From Gammaproteobacteria bacterium (lineage in GTDB: Bacteria > Pseudomonadota > Gammaproteobacteria > Steroidobacterales > Rariloculaceae), in assembly GCA_022819855.1 (NCBI GenBank), contig JAJEGN010000016.1:46941-110940 (forward strand): a stretch of DNA of 64,000 nt, read 5' to 3'. The notes beneath the pieces are model-generated. The model was not told the DNA's origin. It ran no database searches and worked only from the letters and a program-made list of their open reading frames with translations. A program made the translations under genes and the position numbers. Shown here piece after piece: positions 10,180 to 21,845 of this stretch. Each line of letters begins with the position of its first letter. The first letter of the stretch is position 1.

Positions 10180-11580
10180 TCAGCGGACCGGGATCAGCAT
10201 GTCGCGATCGTCACGCTCGATTTCCAGAACGAGCGATCGCGCATCGCCCGTGAGCTGCAGTGCCTCGTCGATGTCGCGCACGCGTTCACGGTTGATGTGC
10301 GTGATCACGTCACCGACTCTGAGGCCCGCCGCGAAAGCCGGCGAGCGGGGGTCGACCCCCGTCAGCAACAGGCCGTCCCCGCCGTCGGCCGCCTCTTCCA
10401 AAACCAGTTCGATGCCGTCGAGGACGGGCTCGCGTTCGAGCGGTGCGGGCGGCGAGCGCGTGAAGGCCGGCTCGACCGGCGTCAGTACCGCCGTGATCGT
10501 TTCCTCTCGTCCGTCGCGGACGAAGCCGACGCGGACCGTTTCGCCCGGCAGGACCAGGCCGATCATGTTGCGCAACGCGCGCGAGTCGCGGACGGACTCT
10601 CCGTTCACGCTGACGATGACATCGTGGATCTCGATGCCCGCTTCCTCCGCAGCGTAGCCCGGCGAGACGCCCGTGACGAGCGCGCCGGAGGTGTCCGGCA
10701 GTCCGTAGAATTCGGCAAGTTCGGCGGAGAGCGATGAGATGTTGACGCCGAGCAGGCCGCGGTTCACCTGCCCGTACGCGATGAGTTGCTCCATGACGCC
10801 GCGCGCCATGTTGGCCGGTATCGCGAAACCGATGCCGATGTTGCCTCCGGTGCGCGACACGATTGCGGAGTTGACGCCGACGAGTTCGCCGTTGAGGTTC
10901 ACGAGCGCGCCGCCGGAGTTGCCGGGGTTGATCGAGGCATCCGTCTGGATGAAGTCCTCATAGGAGTTGATGTCGGGGTTGACGCCGGAGCGGCCGAGGC
11001 CGCTGACGATCCCGGACGTCACGGTATGAGAGAAGCCGAACGGGTTGCCGATCGCGACGACGAAATCGCCGACGCTCAGATCGCTCGAGTCGGCGAACGG
11101 CATTTCAGCGAGCGAATCGGCTTCGACCTGGAGCACGGCGAGGTCCGAGAGGGCATCGGAGCCGATCACCAGCGCCTGCATGCCACGGCTGTCCAGGAGC
11201 GTGACCGTGATCTCCGCGGCATTCTCGATGACGTGGTGGTTCGTGAGGATATAGCCGCGCCCGGCGTCGACGATCACGCCTGAACCGGCGCTGCGGAAGT
11301 CTCGGCGGTTTTCGCGCGGGCCGCCGAAAAACCGCCTGAAGAGCGGATCGTCGGAGAGCGGGTTGTCGATCTCGACTCGTCCGCGAACGGAAATGTTGAC
11401 GACCGCAGGCGACGTGCGCTCGATCATCGGCGCGAGGCTGGGCAACGGCGTCGGTGCCGGCTGCTGGGCGAGAGAGGCCGGGATGGCCGTCAGGAGGACC
11501 AGTATCAGCGCCGGCCGTAGTGCGGCGACGGGTATCGCCCGGGCTTTTCCTGCCTGATCGATCATCTTCGTACCCTGCAT
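10180..11580 (-). CDS. Periplasmic serine endoprotease, DegP/DegQ/MucD family (alternative start 11565)
   Basis: Catalytic motifs TNHHVIENA, SDLAVLQVE, GNSGGALVNLNG; two C-terminal PDZ domains; signal peptide. Confidence 0.93.
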   Translation of the reverse strand: MQGTKMIDQAGKARAIPVAALRPALILVLLTAIPASLAQQPAPTPLPSLAPMIERTSPAVVNISVRGRVEIDNPLSDDPLFRRFFGGPRENRRDFRSAGSGVIVDAGRGYILTNHHVIENAAEITVTLLDSRGMQALVIGSDALSDLAVLQVEADSLAEMPFADSSDLSVGDFVVAIGNPFGFSHTVTSGIVSGLGRSGVNPDINSYEDFIQTDASINPGNSGGALVNLNGELVGVNSAIVSRTGGNIGIGFAIPANMARGVMEQLIAYGQVNRGLLGVNISSLSAELAEFYGLPDTSGALVTGVSPGYAAEEAGIEIHDVIVSVNGESVRDSRALRNMIGLVLPGETVRVGFVRDGREETITAVLTPVEPAFTRSPPAPLEREPVLDGIELVLEEAADGGDGLLLTGVDPRSPAFAAGLRVGDVITHINRERVRDIDEALQLTGDARSLVLEIERDDRDMLIPVR

Positions 11581-11803
11581 GGTGCGCCCACGAGTCCGTG
11601 GGCGTAGAGGCTTATTGTAGACGGTATGCGGCATTGCAAGGCGGCCGGGCAGCTCGCGCGCGGCGGAAACCGCCGGAGGGGCCGCAGGAATGCTCGGCGC
11701 CCAACCGTTTTCGGATCCCGCGAGCGCCTCGCGCAATGGGCAAAAAGCGCACGGGTCAGAGAACTTCCTGTGCGTTTCCTCGGGATAGTCTGGGGAAAAC
11801 GCG

Positions 11804-11819
11804 ATACTACATGTTGTGT
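11804..11819 (+). promoter_or_regulatory. Putative NrdR box 1 upstream of nrdJa
   Basis: ATACTACATGTTGTGT, 13/16 to the ACACWATATATWGTGT consensus by eye. Confidence 0.4.
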
Positions 11820-11923
11820 TTCCGCCGACACCTCAAGATATTCGCTACGCTCCGGAAATTTTTTCGAGACGCTTGGAGGAAAGCATTATAAACATCTGAT
11901 AAATATACAAATATGAATATCGT

Positions 11924-11952
11924 TTGACAGGATGCTCCGGGCGTCCTAACCT
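11924..11952 (+). promoter_or_regulatory. Putative sigma70 promoter of nrdJa with AT-rich UP-like element
   Basis: TTGACA (11924-11929), 17-bp spacer, TAACCT (11947-11952); AT-rich tract 11885-11922 just upstream. Confidence 0.5.
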
Positions 11953-11963
11953 ACAGTGCCAGG

Positions 11964-11979
11964 GCACAAGATGTTGTGT
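11964..11979 (+). promoter_or_regulatory. Putative NrdR box 2 upstream of nrdJa
   Basis: GCACAAGATGTTGTGT, 13/16 to NrdR consensus; contains CACAA-GATG-TTGTG inverted repeat just downstream of the predicted promoter. Confidence 0.5.
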
Positions 11980-12147
11980 CGGCAGCGTGTCGGCCCTGGA
12001 TGCAGATCGTGTGCCCGTGTCGCCAGTCCGACAGGGGGATTCTCACAAATACAGGCAGCCGCGCCGTTCGGAACCGTTGGTCAATCCGGAGTGGAAACAC
12101 ATCGCATCGTCAGCGTTTCGATTCGGCATTGAGGTTCGATTGAGGCC

Positions 12148-14295
12148 ATGAGCATAGCTTTGGAACTCGACGGCGCCAGGCTAGCGGACATACCGCTGCA
12201 GGCCGCGTCGCTCGACATCTGGGATACCAAATACCGACTCAAGACACGGAGCGGCGAGCCGGTGGACCAGTCGATGGATTCGACCTGGGAGCGCGTGGCG
12301 ACGGCGCTCGCCGAGGTCGAGGACGAGGACAGGAAAGCGCACTGGTACGAGCGTTTCCTATGGGCGTTGCGGCAGGGCGCGATCCCGGCCGGCCGGATCA
12401 TGTCGAACGCGGGCGCGGGCCTCCACAAACCCGCGACGTCGACGATCAACTGCACGGTCTCCGGCACCATCAACGACTCGATGCACGACATTCTCGACAA
12501 GGTCCACGAAGCCGGGCTCACGCTCAAGGCCGGCTGCGGCATCGGTTACGAATTCTCGACGCTGCGCCCGCGCGGGGCGTACGTCTCCGGCGCCGGGGCG
12601 CACACCTCAGGTCCCCTGTCGTTCATGGACATCTACGACAAGATGTGTTTCACCGTGTCGTCGGCCGGCGGGCGCCGGGGCGCGCAGATGGGAACGTTCG
12701 ATGTCGGCCATCCCGATGCCATGGACTTCATTCGCGCCAAGCGCGAGAACGGCCGCCTGAGGCAGTTCAACCTGTCATTGCTCATTACCGATGAGTTCAT
12801 GCAGGCCGTCAGGGAAGATCGACCCTGGCAACTCGCATTTCCCGTGACGCGCCGCGAAGTCGAGGAAGACGAGCTCGATCTCGACGATTCGGAGCAGATC
12901 GTCTGGCGCGAATGGCCGATCGATGCCGACTACGTCACGAACGGCCGCGGTCTCGTCGCCGCCAGGGTGTATCGCACGGTGCCGGCGCGGCGGATGTGGG
13001 ACGTCATCATGTCGTCGACCTACGATTTCGCCGAACCCGGCTTCGTGCTCATCGATCGCGTCAACGAGATGAACAACAACTGGTGGTGCGAGAACATTCG
13101 CGCGACCAATCCCTGCGGCGAACAGCCGCTGCCGGCTTACGGGGCCTGCCTGCTCGGTTCGATCAATCTCACCAAGTTCGTGCACGAGCCGTTTACGGAC
13201 CGGGCGCGTTTCGACTGGGATCTGTACCGCGAGGTCGTGAAGATCTTCACGCGGATGCTCGACAACGTCGTTGAGGTCAACGGCCTGCCCCTGGAAACGC
13301 AGCGCGAGGAGATTCTGCGCAAGCGGCGCCACGGCATGGGCTTCCTCGGCCTCGGTTCGACCGTGACGCTGCTCGGCATGCGTTACGGCTCCGCGGATTC
13401 GGTGGCGTTCACGGAGAAGGTGGCGCGCGAGCTGGCGCTGGCCGGCTGGGAGACGGGCCTCGAGCTTGCGAAAGAAAAGGGCGCCGCGCCGATTCTGCTC
13501 GAAGACTTCGAGGTCACCGAGGACATGTTGCGGCGCAGGCCGGAAATGGCCGCCGACGGCTGGAATGTCGGCGACCGCATACCGGGACGCGTCCTGCACG
13601 CGCGCTACAGCCGCTACATGCAGCGCGTGGCAGAGAGTGCTCCGGAACTCGTGGCGCAGCTCGAGAAGACGGGCGCGCGGTTCACGCATCACAGCTCGAT
13701 CGCCCCGACCGGCACGATATCCCTGTCGCTCGGCAACAATGCGAGCAACGGCATCGAGCCTTCGTTCGCGCACCACTATTTTCGCAACGTGATTCGCGAG
13801 GGCAGGAAGACCAAGGAGAAGATCGACGTCTTCTCGTTCGAGCTGCTTGCGTACCGGGATCTGGTCAATCCGAAGGCACTGCCGGGGTCGAGCGAGGCGG
13901 GCGAACGCCTGCCCGACTATTTCGTGAGTTCCGAGGATGTCCTGCCGAAGGAGCACGTGGACATCCAGGCGGCGGCCCAGAAGTGGATCGATTCGTCGAT
14001 ATCCAAGACCGCCAATGTGCCGACCGACTACGCCTACGACGAGTTCAAGGATATCTACCTGTACGCCCATGAACAGGGGCTCAAGGGTTGCACGACCTTC
14101 CGGTTCAACCCCGAAGCGTTCCAGGGCGTGCTGGTCAAGGAGAAGGATCTGAAGGCCACGACCTACCGGTTCACGCTGGAGGACGGTTCGGTCGTCGAGG
14201 CGAAAGGCGACGAGGAAGTCGAATACGACGGCGAGATCCACACGGCCGCGAATCTCTTCGATGCACTCAAGGAAGGCTACTACGGCAAGTTTTGA
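12148..14295 (+). CDS. nrdJa: Adenosylcobalamin-dependent ribonucleoside-diphosphate reductase, catalytic part (NrdJa)
   Basis: NAGAGLHKPATSTINCTVSGTI, NPCGEQPLPAYGACLLGSINL, SSIAPTGTISLSLGNNASNGIEPSF. Confidence 0.95.
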   Translation: MSIALELDGARLADIPLQAASLDIWDTKYRLKTRSGEPVDQSMDSTWERVATALAEVEDEDRKAHWYERFLWALRQGAIPAGRIMSNAGAGLHKPATSTINCTVSGTINDSMHDILDKVHEAGLTLKAGCGIGYEFSTLRPRGAYVSGAGAHTSGPLSFMDIYDKMCFTVSSAGGRRGAQMGTFDVGHPDAMDFIRAKRENGRLRQFNLSLLITDEFMQAVREDRPWQLAFPVTRREVEEDELDLDDSEQIVWREWPIDADYVTNGRGLVAARVYRTVPARRMWDVIMSSTYDFAEPGFVLIDRVNEMNNNWWCENIRATNPCGEQPLPAYGACLLGSINLTKFVHEPFTDRARFDWDLYREVVKIFTRMLDNVVEVNGLPLETQREEILRKRRHGMGFLGLGSTVTLLGMRYGSADSVAFTEKVARELALAGWETGLELAKEKGAAPILLEDFEVTEDMLRRRPEMAADGWNVGDRIPGRVLHARYSRYMQRVAESAPELVAQLEKTGARFTHHSSIAPTGTISLSLGNNASNGIEPSFAHHYFRNVIREGRKTKEKIDVFSFELLAYRDLVNPKALPGSSEAGERLPDYFVSSEDVLPKEHVDIQAAAQKWIDSSISKTANVPTDYAYDEFKDIYLYAHEQGLKGCTTFRFNPEAFQGVLVKEKDLKATTYRFTLEDGSVVEAKGDEEVEYDGEIHTAANLFDALKEGYYGKF

Positions 14296-14334
14296 GCAGG
14301 CAGCCGGGGTGGGCTGCCGATACGGGTACGGCAA

Positions 14335-15057
14335 ATGGGGAACATCAGGATAGACGGCAGGATCGTTGAGTACGCGGTCGCGCAGGACGACGCGGAGGCG
14401 AGCGCCGCCGCCGAGCCGCCGCCGAAGGAGGAGTCGAAAGCCGACTCGAAAGACAAGCCCAAGGTCATCCGGATGCACGAGAAGCTCGAGCGTCCGGAGA
14501 TGCTCATCGGGTCCACGTACAAGGTCAAGACACCGGTGTCCGATCACGCCATGTACGTCACGATCAACGACATCGTCCTGAACGAGGGGACCGAACACGA
14601 GAAACGCCGCCCGTTCGAGATCTTCATCAACTCGAAGAACCTCGATCATTACCAGTGGATCGTGGCGCTCACCCGCATCATGTCGGCCGTCTTCCGCAAG
14701 GGCGGTGACGTGGCCTTTCTCGTGGACGAGCTCAAGGCCGTGTTCGACCCGCGCGGCGGCTACTTCCAGCCGGGCGGCATGTACATGCCGTCGATCATCG
14801 CCGAGCTCGGCCACATCGTCGAGAGGCACCTGAGGAGCATCGGGCTGCTCAACCCGGTCGGGCCGAGCGAGGAACAGCAGAAGTTCATCGACGAAAAGCG
14901 TGCGGAGTTCGAGGCGCGCAACAGTCAGCGCGACGCTTTCGCGGAGAGCAGCTATCCCAATGGCGCGCAGTTGTGCGGAAAGTGCAGCGTCGTTGCCGCC
15001 GTCATGCTGGACGGCTGTCTGACTTGTCTGAATTGCGGTTATTCGAAGTGCGGTTGA
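14335..15057 (+). CDS. nrdJb: NrdJb, TSCPD/C-terminal part of split class II RNR
   Basis: IRMHEKLERPEMLIGSTYKVKTPVSDHAMYVTIND; C-terminal CGKCSVVAAVMLDGCLTCLNCGYSKCG Cys-rich tail. Confidence 0.92.
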   Translation: MGNIRIDGRIVEYAVAQDDAEASAAAEPPPKEESKADSKDKPKVIRMHEKLERPEMLIGSTYKVKTPVSDHAMYVTINDIVLNEGTEHEKRRPFEIFINSKNLDHYQWIVALTRIMSAVFRKGGDVAFLVDELKAVFDPRGGYFQPGGMYMPSIIAELGHIVERHLRSIGLLNPVGPSEEQQKFIDEKRAEFEARNSQRDAFAESSYPNGAQLCGKCSVVAAVMLDGCLTCLNCGYSKCG

Positions 15058-15108
15058 CTGCCCGCGGTGGGCGGGCAGCGCAGCGGAGCCTGATATCGAT
15101 CCGCAATT

Positions 15109-15148
15109 GGTCCGCTTCCCGTGCAGGCTCGGGAGGCGGGCCTTTTTT
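15109..15148 (+). terminator. Rho-independent terminator after nrdJb
   Basis: GGTCCGCTTCCC-gtgcaggctc-GGGAGGCGGGCC-TTTTTT, 12-bp stem with G:U pairs plus U-tract. Confidence 0.85.
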
Positions 15149-15195
15149 CGTAGCCTGAGTCCTCCGCCGCACCAAGCGGTAAACTGCGCAGCAAT

Positions 15196-16668
15196 GTGCA
15201 GGTCGACCGCCGAACCGAGCGTTTCGTGACACTGGCCATCCCCAATTTCAACGGTTTGCGCGTCCTGGTCGCGGGCGATGCGATGCTCGACGAGTACTGG
15301 TTCGGCGAAGCGAGCCGGATATCGCCCGAGGCTCCGGTGCCGGTCGTGCGGACGGGTTCGTCCGAGCACAGGCCGGGCGGCGCCGCGAACGTCGCGCTCA
15401 ACGCCGCGGCGCTCGGCGCTTCGGTCCGGCTCGTCGCGGCCGTCGGCCGTGACGAGCGCGGCGACGCCCTTGAGCGCGCACTCGAAACTGCCGGGGTCCT
15501 GTGCGACTTCGTGCATTCCCCGGGGCTGCCGACGATACACAAGCTGCGCGTGCTGGCGCGCAATCAGCAGCTCATGCGGCTCGATGCCGAGCAGCCGCTC
15601 GACGCCTGCGGCGACGAGATCGTCAAACGCGTCGCGGCCGCGCTCCCGACCACCGACATCGTGCTGCTGTCGGACTACGGCAAGGGCAGCCTGAGCCGTG
15701 TCGAAGCGCTGATCGAGGCCTGTCGAGCCGCGAACGTCCGTGTCCTCGTCGACCCGAAGGGCCGCGATTTCAGCCGCTACAGCCGCGCCAATGTGTTGAC
15801 GCCGAACGAGGCGGAGTTCGCGGCCGTCGCCGGCGCGTGGCAGCGGGAAGACGAGTTTCCGGGCAAGGCCGAACGCCTGCGCGCCGAACTTGGGCTCGAC
15901 CTGCTGCTCGTGACCCGCGGGCCGGCCGGCATGGCGCTGGTTTCAGGCGGTGCGCCGCCCGTCACGCTTGCTGCGCAAGCCCGCGAAGTGTTCGATGTCA
16001 CCGGCGCCGGCGACACCGTGCTCGCCCTGCTCGGCGCTTCGCTCGCTTCGGGCGTATCGCCGGCCGATGCGGCCGCGCTCGCCAATCTCGGCGCCGGGAT
16101 CGTGGTCGGCAAGATCGGCGTCGCGACGGTCAGCCGGGCCGAGCTCAGCCTCGCCCTGCACCGCCGCGGCAGCGGCGGGCGCGGGCTCGTCGAGCTCGAC
16201 GAACTCGCGGCGATCGTGGCTGACGCCAGGGCGCGCGGCGAGCGCATCGTAATGACCAACGGCTGTTTCGACATCCTCCATGCGGGCCATGTGAGTTACC
16301 TGGAGGAAGCGAAAACGCTCGGCGATCGGCTGATCGTCGCGGTCAATGACGATGAGTCGGTCACACGCCTCAAGGGCGCGCCCAGGCCCATCACGCCGCT
16401 TGCCGATCGCATGGCGGTCCTGGCCGGGCTTGCCGCCGTCGACTGGGTCGTGCCGTTCGCCGAAGACACGCCCGCCGGCGTCGTCGAGCGGCTCCTGCCG
16501 GACGTCCTCGTCAAGGGCGGCGACTGGCGGCCGGAGGACATCGTCGGCAGCGAGACCGTTCTCGCTCACGGCGGCGAAGTGCGTTCGCTCGGCTTCAGGC
16601 CGGGCCGCTCGACGAGCGAGTTGATCCGCGCGATACGCGAACTGCCGGATCGGGAGCCGGCGCCGTAG
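15196..16668 (+). CDS. hldE: Bifunctional D-glycero-beta-D-manno-heptose-7-phosphate kinase / heptose-1-phosphate adenylyltransferase
   Basis: RfkB kinase motifs (GGAANVALNAAALGA, VTGAGDTVLA) plus nucleotidyltransferase TNGCFDILHAGHVSYLEEAK. Start may be GTG about 10 codons downstream. Confidence 0.95.
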   Translation: MQVDRRTERFVTLAIPNFNGLRVLVAGDAMLDEYWFGEASRISPEAPVPVVRTGSSEHRPGGAANVALNAAALGASVRLVAAVGRDERGDALERALETAGVLCDFVHSPGLPTIHKLRVLARNQQLMRLDAEQPLDACGDEIVKRVAAALPTTDIVLLSDYGKGSLSRVEALIEACRAANVRVLVDPKGRDFSRYSRANVLTPNEAEFAAVAGAWQREDEFPGKAERLRAELGLDLLLVTRGPAGMALVSGGAPPVTLAAQAREVFDVTGAGDTVLALLGASLASGVSPADAAALANLGAGIVVGKIGVATVSRAELSLALHRRGSGGRGLVELDELAAIVADARARGERIVMTNGCFDILHAGHVSYLEEAKTLGDRLIVAVNDDESVTRLKGAPRPITPLADRMAVLAGLAAVDWVVPFAEDTPAGVVERLLPDVLVKGGDWRPEDIVGSETVLAHGGEVRSLGFRPGRSTSELIRAIRELPDREPAP

Positions 16669-16734
16669 AGTTTCAAGGCTGCAGGCGTGCTCCCATGTAC
16701 TCCACGCCGTTCTGTCGGGCTTCCGGGCGCCCGC

Positions 16735-18129
16735 CTACTCGAGCCAGCCGTCGATCTGTTCGATGTCCCTGATGCTAAGCGAGCCCGCGGCTTCCTTGAG
16801 CCGCAAGCCGTTGATCAGGTAGTTGTAGCGGCTCAGCGCATAGTTTGTCTGCGCCCGGCGCAGCACCTCCTGCTGCACGAGCACGTCGACGGTCGTTTGC
16901 GTGCCGACTTCGAATCCCGCCTCGGTCGCCTCAAGCGCCGTTCGCGACGATTCGACCGCCTGGCGCAGCGCCTGGACTCGCGCGATCTCGGACTCCACGC
17001 CCAGGTAGGCGTCGCGCGTCTGCCGCTCGGTCTGCCTCGCCGTCAGCTCGACGACTTCGAGCGCGGCACGGCGCTGGTAGACGGCCTGGCGGATGCGCGC
17101 CGAATTGATGCCGCCGCTGAAGAGCGGGAAGCTCACGTTCAGGGACCAGTTGTAGCCGGAACGGGCACTGGGATTCGCGTTCGGTACGGCGAACCGGTTA
17201 CCCGTCGTTGCGTCCTCGAAGAAAAGCGTAACGGTGCTGTCGGTCGAAGAGTCGCTGTAGCCCGCGGAGAGGCTTACCGTCGGCAAACGCGAGCCGCGCT
17301 GGACCGCGATGTTGTTTTCCGCGATATCCGCGTCGAGACGGCTGGAGATCAGTGTCAGGTTCTGCCTGAGCGCCATCCCTACCCATTCCTCGACGCTTGC
17401 GGGGTCGGGCGACAGCAGCGGCAACTCGGCGGTGGGACCGGCAAGGTTCGTGATGTATTCGCCGATGAGTTCGCGCAGCGCTTCGTAGGTGATCGACAAC
17501 ACGCGCTCGGCCTGGATCGTGTTGGCGACCGCGAGGTCGAAATTGGCCTGCGCCTGTTCGACTTCGGTGATCGCGATGAGGCCGACCTCGAAGCGCCGCT
17601 GGGCCTGCTCGAGCTGCCGGCCGATCGCTTCGCGGTTCAGGATCTCAGATGCGAGCGTCTCCTCGGCGGCGAGGACGCCGAAATAGGCGTCGGCGGTTCG
17701 CACGAGCAGATTCTGTCTGGCTGCCTCGAAGGTCGCTTCCGCACGAGCAATCTGCTGGTCGACCTGTTCGAGCTGCTTGATCAGGCCCCAGTCGAAGATC
17801 GTCTGCGACAGGTTCATGTTCCACGAGTCCGATTCGCTTTCGAACTCGCTGCCGATACCGAACACTCGACCGTCGCCGGTCGATGCGCCGAACGGATTCT
17901 CGCTGAAGGACCCGTTGGTGCCGGCGCCCAGGCGCAGGTTCGGAATGACGGCGGAACGCGCCATGGGCCTGAGTTCGAGCGTCGACAGATAGAGCGCTTC
18001 CTCGCGCCGGATCTGCGGATCGTTCTGCAGCGCCCGCTGGTAGACTTCGAGCAGGCCTTCCTGGGCGAGACTCGGTTGAGCGACGGCTGCCAGAGCGGCG
18101 AGGGTCAACATCCGGAGTGCGTTCGGCAT
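16735..18129 (-). CDS. tolC: TolC-family outer membrane efflux protein
   Basis: Signal peptide; VYQRALQNDPQIRREEA and duplicated OEP repeats. Confidence 0.93.
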   Translation of the reverse strand: MPNALRMLTLAALAAVAQPSLAQEGLLEVYQRALQNDPQIRREEALYLSTLELRPMARSAVIPNLRLGAGTNGSFSENPFGASTGDGRVFGIGSEFESESDSWNMNLSQTIFDWGLIKQLEQVDQQIARAEATFEAARQNLLVRTADAYFGVLAAEETLASEILNREAIGRQLEQAQRRFEVGLIAITEVEQAQANFDLAVANTIQAERVLSITYEALRELIGEYITNLAGPTAELPLLSPDPASVEEWVGMALRQNLTLISSRLDADIAENNIAVQRGSRLPTVSLSAGYSDSSTDSTVTLFFEDATTGNRFAVPNANPSARSGYNWSLNVSFPLFSGGINSARIRQAVYQRRAALEVVELTARQTERQTRDAYLGVESEIARVQALRQAVESSRTALEATEAGFEVGTQTTVDVLVQQEVLRRAQTNYALSRYNYLINGLRLKEAAGSLSIRDIEQIDGWLE

Positions 18130-18174
18130 GATGGTGGTCCTGTAGTTGGGTCTGGGCGCTTGAGTCCGTGCGGG

Positions 18175-18510
18175 TCAGTAACGCGGGATGGCCGGGTCGA
18201 TCTGCTGTGACCAGGCGTCGATGCCCCCGGTCAGGTTGAATACGTGCTTGTAGCCGTTCGCCGCCAGAAATTCCGCGACGCGCAGGCTGCGAACGCCGCC
18301 GTGGCACATGCATACGATCGTCCTGTCCCGGTCAAGTTCGGCAAGCCTTGCCGGAATCTCGCCCATCGGGATGTGAACGACGCCCGCTACGGCGGCGACG
18401 GCAAGCTCCTCCGGTTCGCGGACATCGAGAAGGATCGTTGCGCTGCCGGCATCGGGAGCGGGCCAGCGCGCGCGAAACTCAGCGGGGCTCAATTCGGGAA
18501 TGCCGGACAT
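18175..18510 (-). CDS. Rhodanese-like sulfurtransferase
   Basis: LLDVREPEELAVAAVAGVVHIPMGEIPARL, IVCMCHGGVRSLRVAEFL; between tolC and pcm. Confidence 0.92.
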   Translation of the reverse strand: MSGIPELSPAEFRARWPAPDAGSATILLDVREPEELAVAAVAGVVHIPMGEIPARLAELDRDRTIVCMCHGGVRSLRVAEFLAANGYKHVFNLTGGIDAWSQQIDPAIPRY

Positions 18511-18534
18511 CGTGTCATGTCTGTTCGGACCGGC

Positions 18535-19185
18535 TCACAGGACGAAGGGTTCCGCCTGTTCGGCGTTGATCATCGGGGTGAGAACCGTCTCGAAGAGGCT
18601 CTCCTCGGTCGTTTCCCCGCCGGGATGCATCGTGATCAGCCGGGCCTCCATGATCGGTGGGCGTCCGACGACGACGAACAGCCTGCCGTCCGGGCGCAAC
18701 AAGCGCACAAAGCGCTCGTCGTGTACGGGCAGCGATGCGGTCACCGCCACCACATCGAAGCTGGCCGTGTCCGTGAGCGTGAGTGCGTCGGCGATCTCAA
18801 GTTCAATGTTGTCAGCGCCGAGGTGGGCGACCCGCTCGCCGGCCGTTTCGATGAAGTCCGGGGAGATGTCGATACTGACTACACGCTGGGCCAGACGGGC
18901 AACGCAGGCGGTCAAAAAGCCGCTGCCCGTACCCACCACGAGCGCCTCGTCGATCGGTGCGATCCTGAGCGCCTGCAGCAGCCGGCCTTCGACCTTCGGC
19001 GCCAGCATCTGCTGACCGTGCCCGAGCGGAATCTCGATGTCGGCGAACGCCAGGTCCCTGAATTCCTCCGGAACGAACCGCTCGCGCGGGACGAGGTTCA
19101 GCGCATCGAGCACGCGCTGGTCGAGCACATCCCAGGCTCTGACCTGTTGCGCGAGCATCTGCGTACGGGCCGTCTCGAGATTCAT
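18535..19185 (-). CDS. Protein-L-isoaspartate O-methyltransferase family protein
   Basis: MLAQQVRAWDVLDQRVLDALNLVPRERFVPEEFRDLAFADIEIPLGHGQQMLAPKVEGRLLQAL. Confidence 0.9.
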   Translation of the reverse strand: MNLETARTQMLAQQVRAWDVLDQRVLDALNLVPRERFVPEEFRDLAFADIEIPLGHGQQMLAPKVEGRLLQALRIAPIDEALVVGTGSGFLTACVARLAQRVVSIDISPDFIETAGERVAHLGADNIELEIADALTLTDTASFDVVAVTASLPVHDERFVRLLRPDGRLFVVVGRPPIMEARLITMHPGGETTEESLFETVLTPMINAEQAEPFVL

Positions 19186-19505
19186 CGCGTTCTGAGTGGA
19201 GTGGATTACGCTGCCGGCGCAAGGCCATTCAGGTTGGAGAGTATAGCGAAGCGGGACAAGGCGCAGTCTAAAGAAATGTCGTCAATGCCGGACAAACGCC
19301 GATCGGCGAGTGCTGCGGCGAAAACCGGCCACCCGCGCGGCCGGCAGGCACGACCCTCCCTGGACGGGATTCGGGCCGCAAGCGGGTCGCGAGGTGGTGC
19401 ACGCGAAAGCCGTCAACACGCTTGCGGCGCTCCGGACAGCCTGTGACAGTACCCCGCGCGCTACAGCTCTGTGATCGAGTCCCGCCGGGCCTGCGCCGCG
19501 GCTCC

Positions 19506-21602
<2,097 letters not shown>

Positions 21603-21845
21603 TCATCCGGACATCGCTTGCGCGCGATGTTCCATGGCCAACCGGCCCGTTGACAACCCGGGGCAAATGCCCCGCTGCACCTGGCAGTCCAGCCTGTCGC
21701 GGTGCGACGCGGAGTTCTGCCGCTGACTGCTGGTATCTGTGAAACCGTTGCCCCGAACGCCGGGGCCGAGGCGAGGCTGCGGCCGGCAAGGCTGAGTCCG
21801 CGTTGTTATTGCAGTTTTCGACCCGTCCCGGCCGCGAAAAGCGCG

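Noticed and set aside
11890-12147. Possible cobalamin riboswitch upstream of nrdJa
   Set aside because: No convincing B12-box (GCCACTG core with AGYCMGGAGACC) could be found; NrdR-like boxes explain the region better.
12775-15540. 921-aa minus-strand ORF opposite nrdJa/nrdJb/hldE
   Set aside because: Shadow ORF of GC-rich codon bias; composition is Arg/His/Val/Leu-rich noise and it spans three well-supported genes.
19276-19446. Small basic ORF MSSMPDKRRSASAAAKTGHPRGRQ...
   Set aside because: No supporting RBS or recognisable family; typical of GC-rich intergenic noise.
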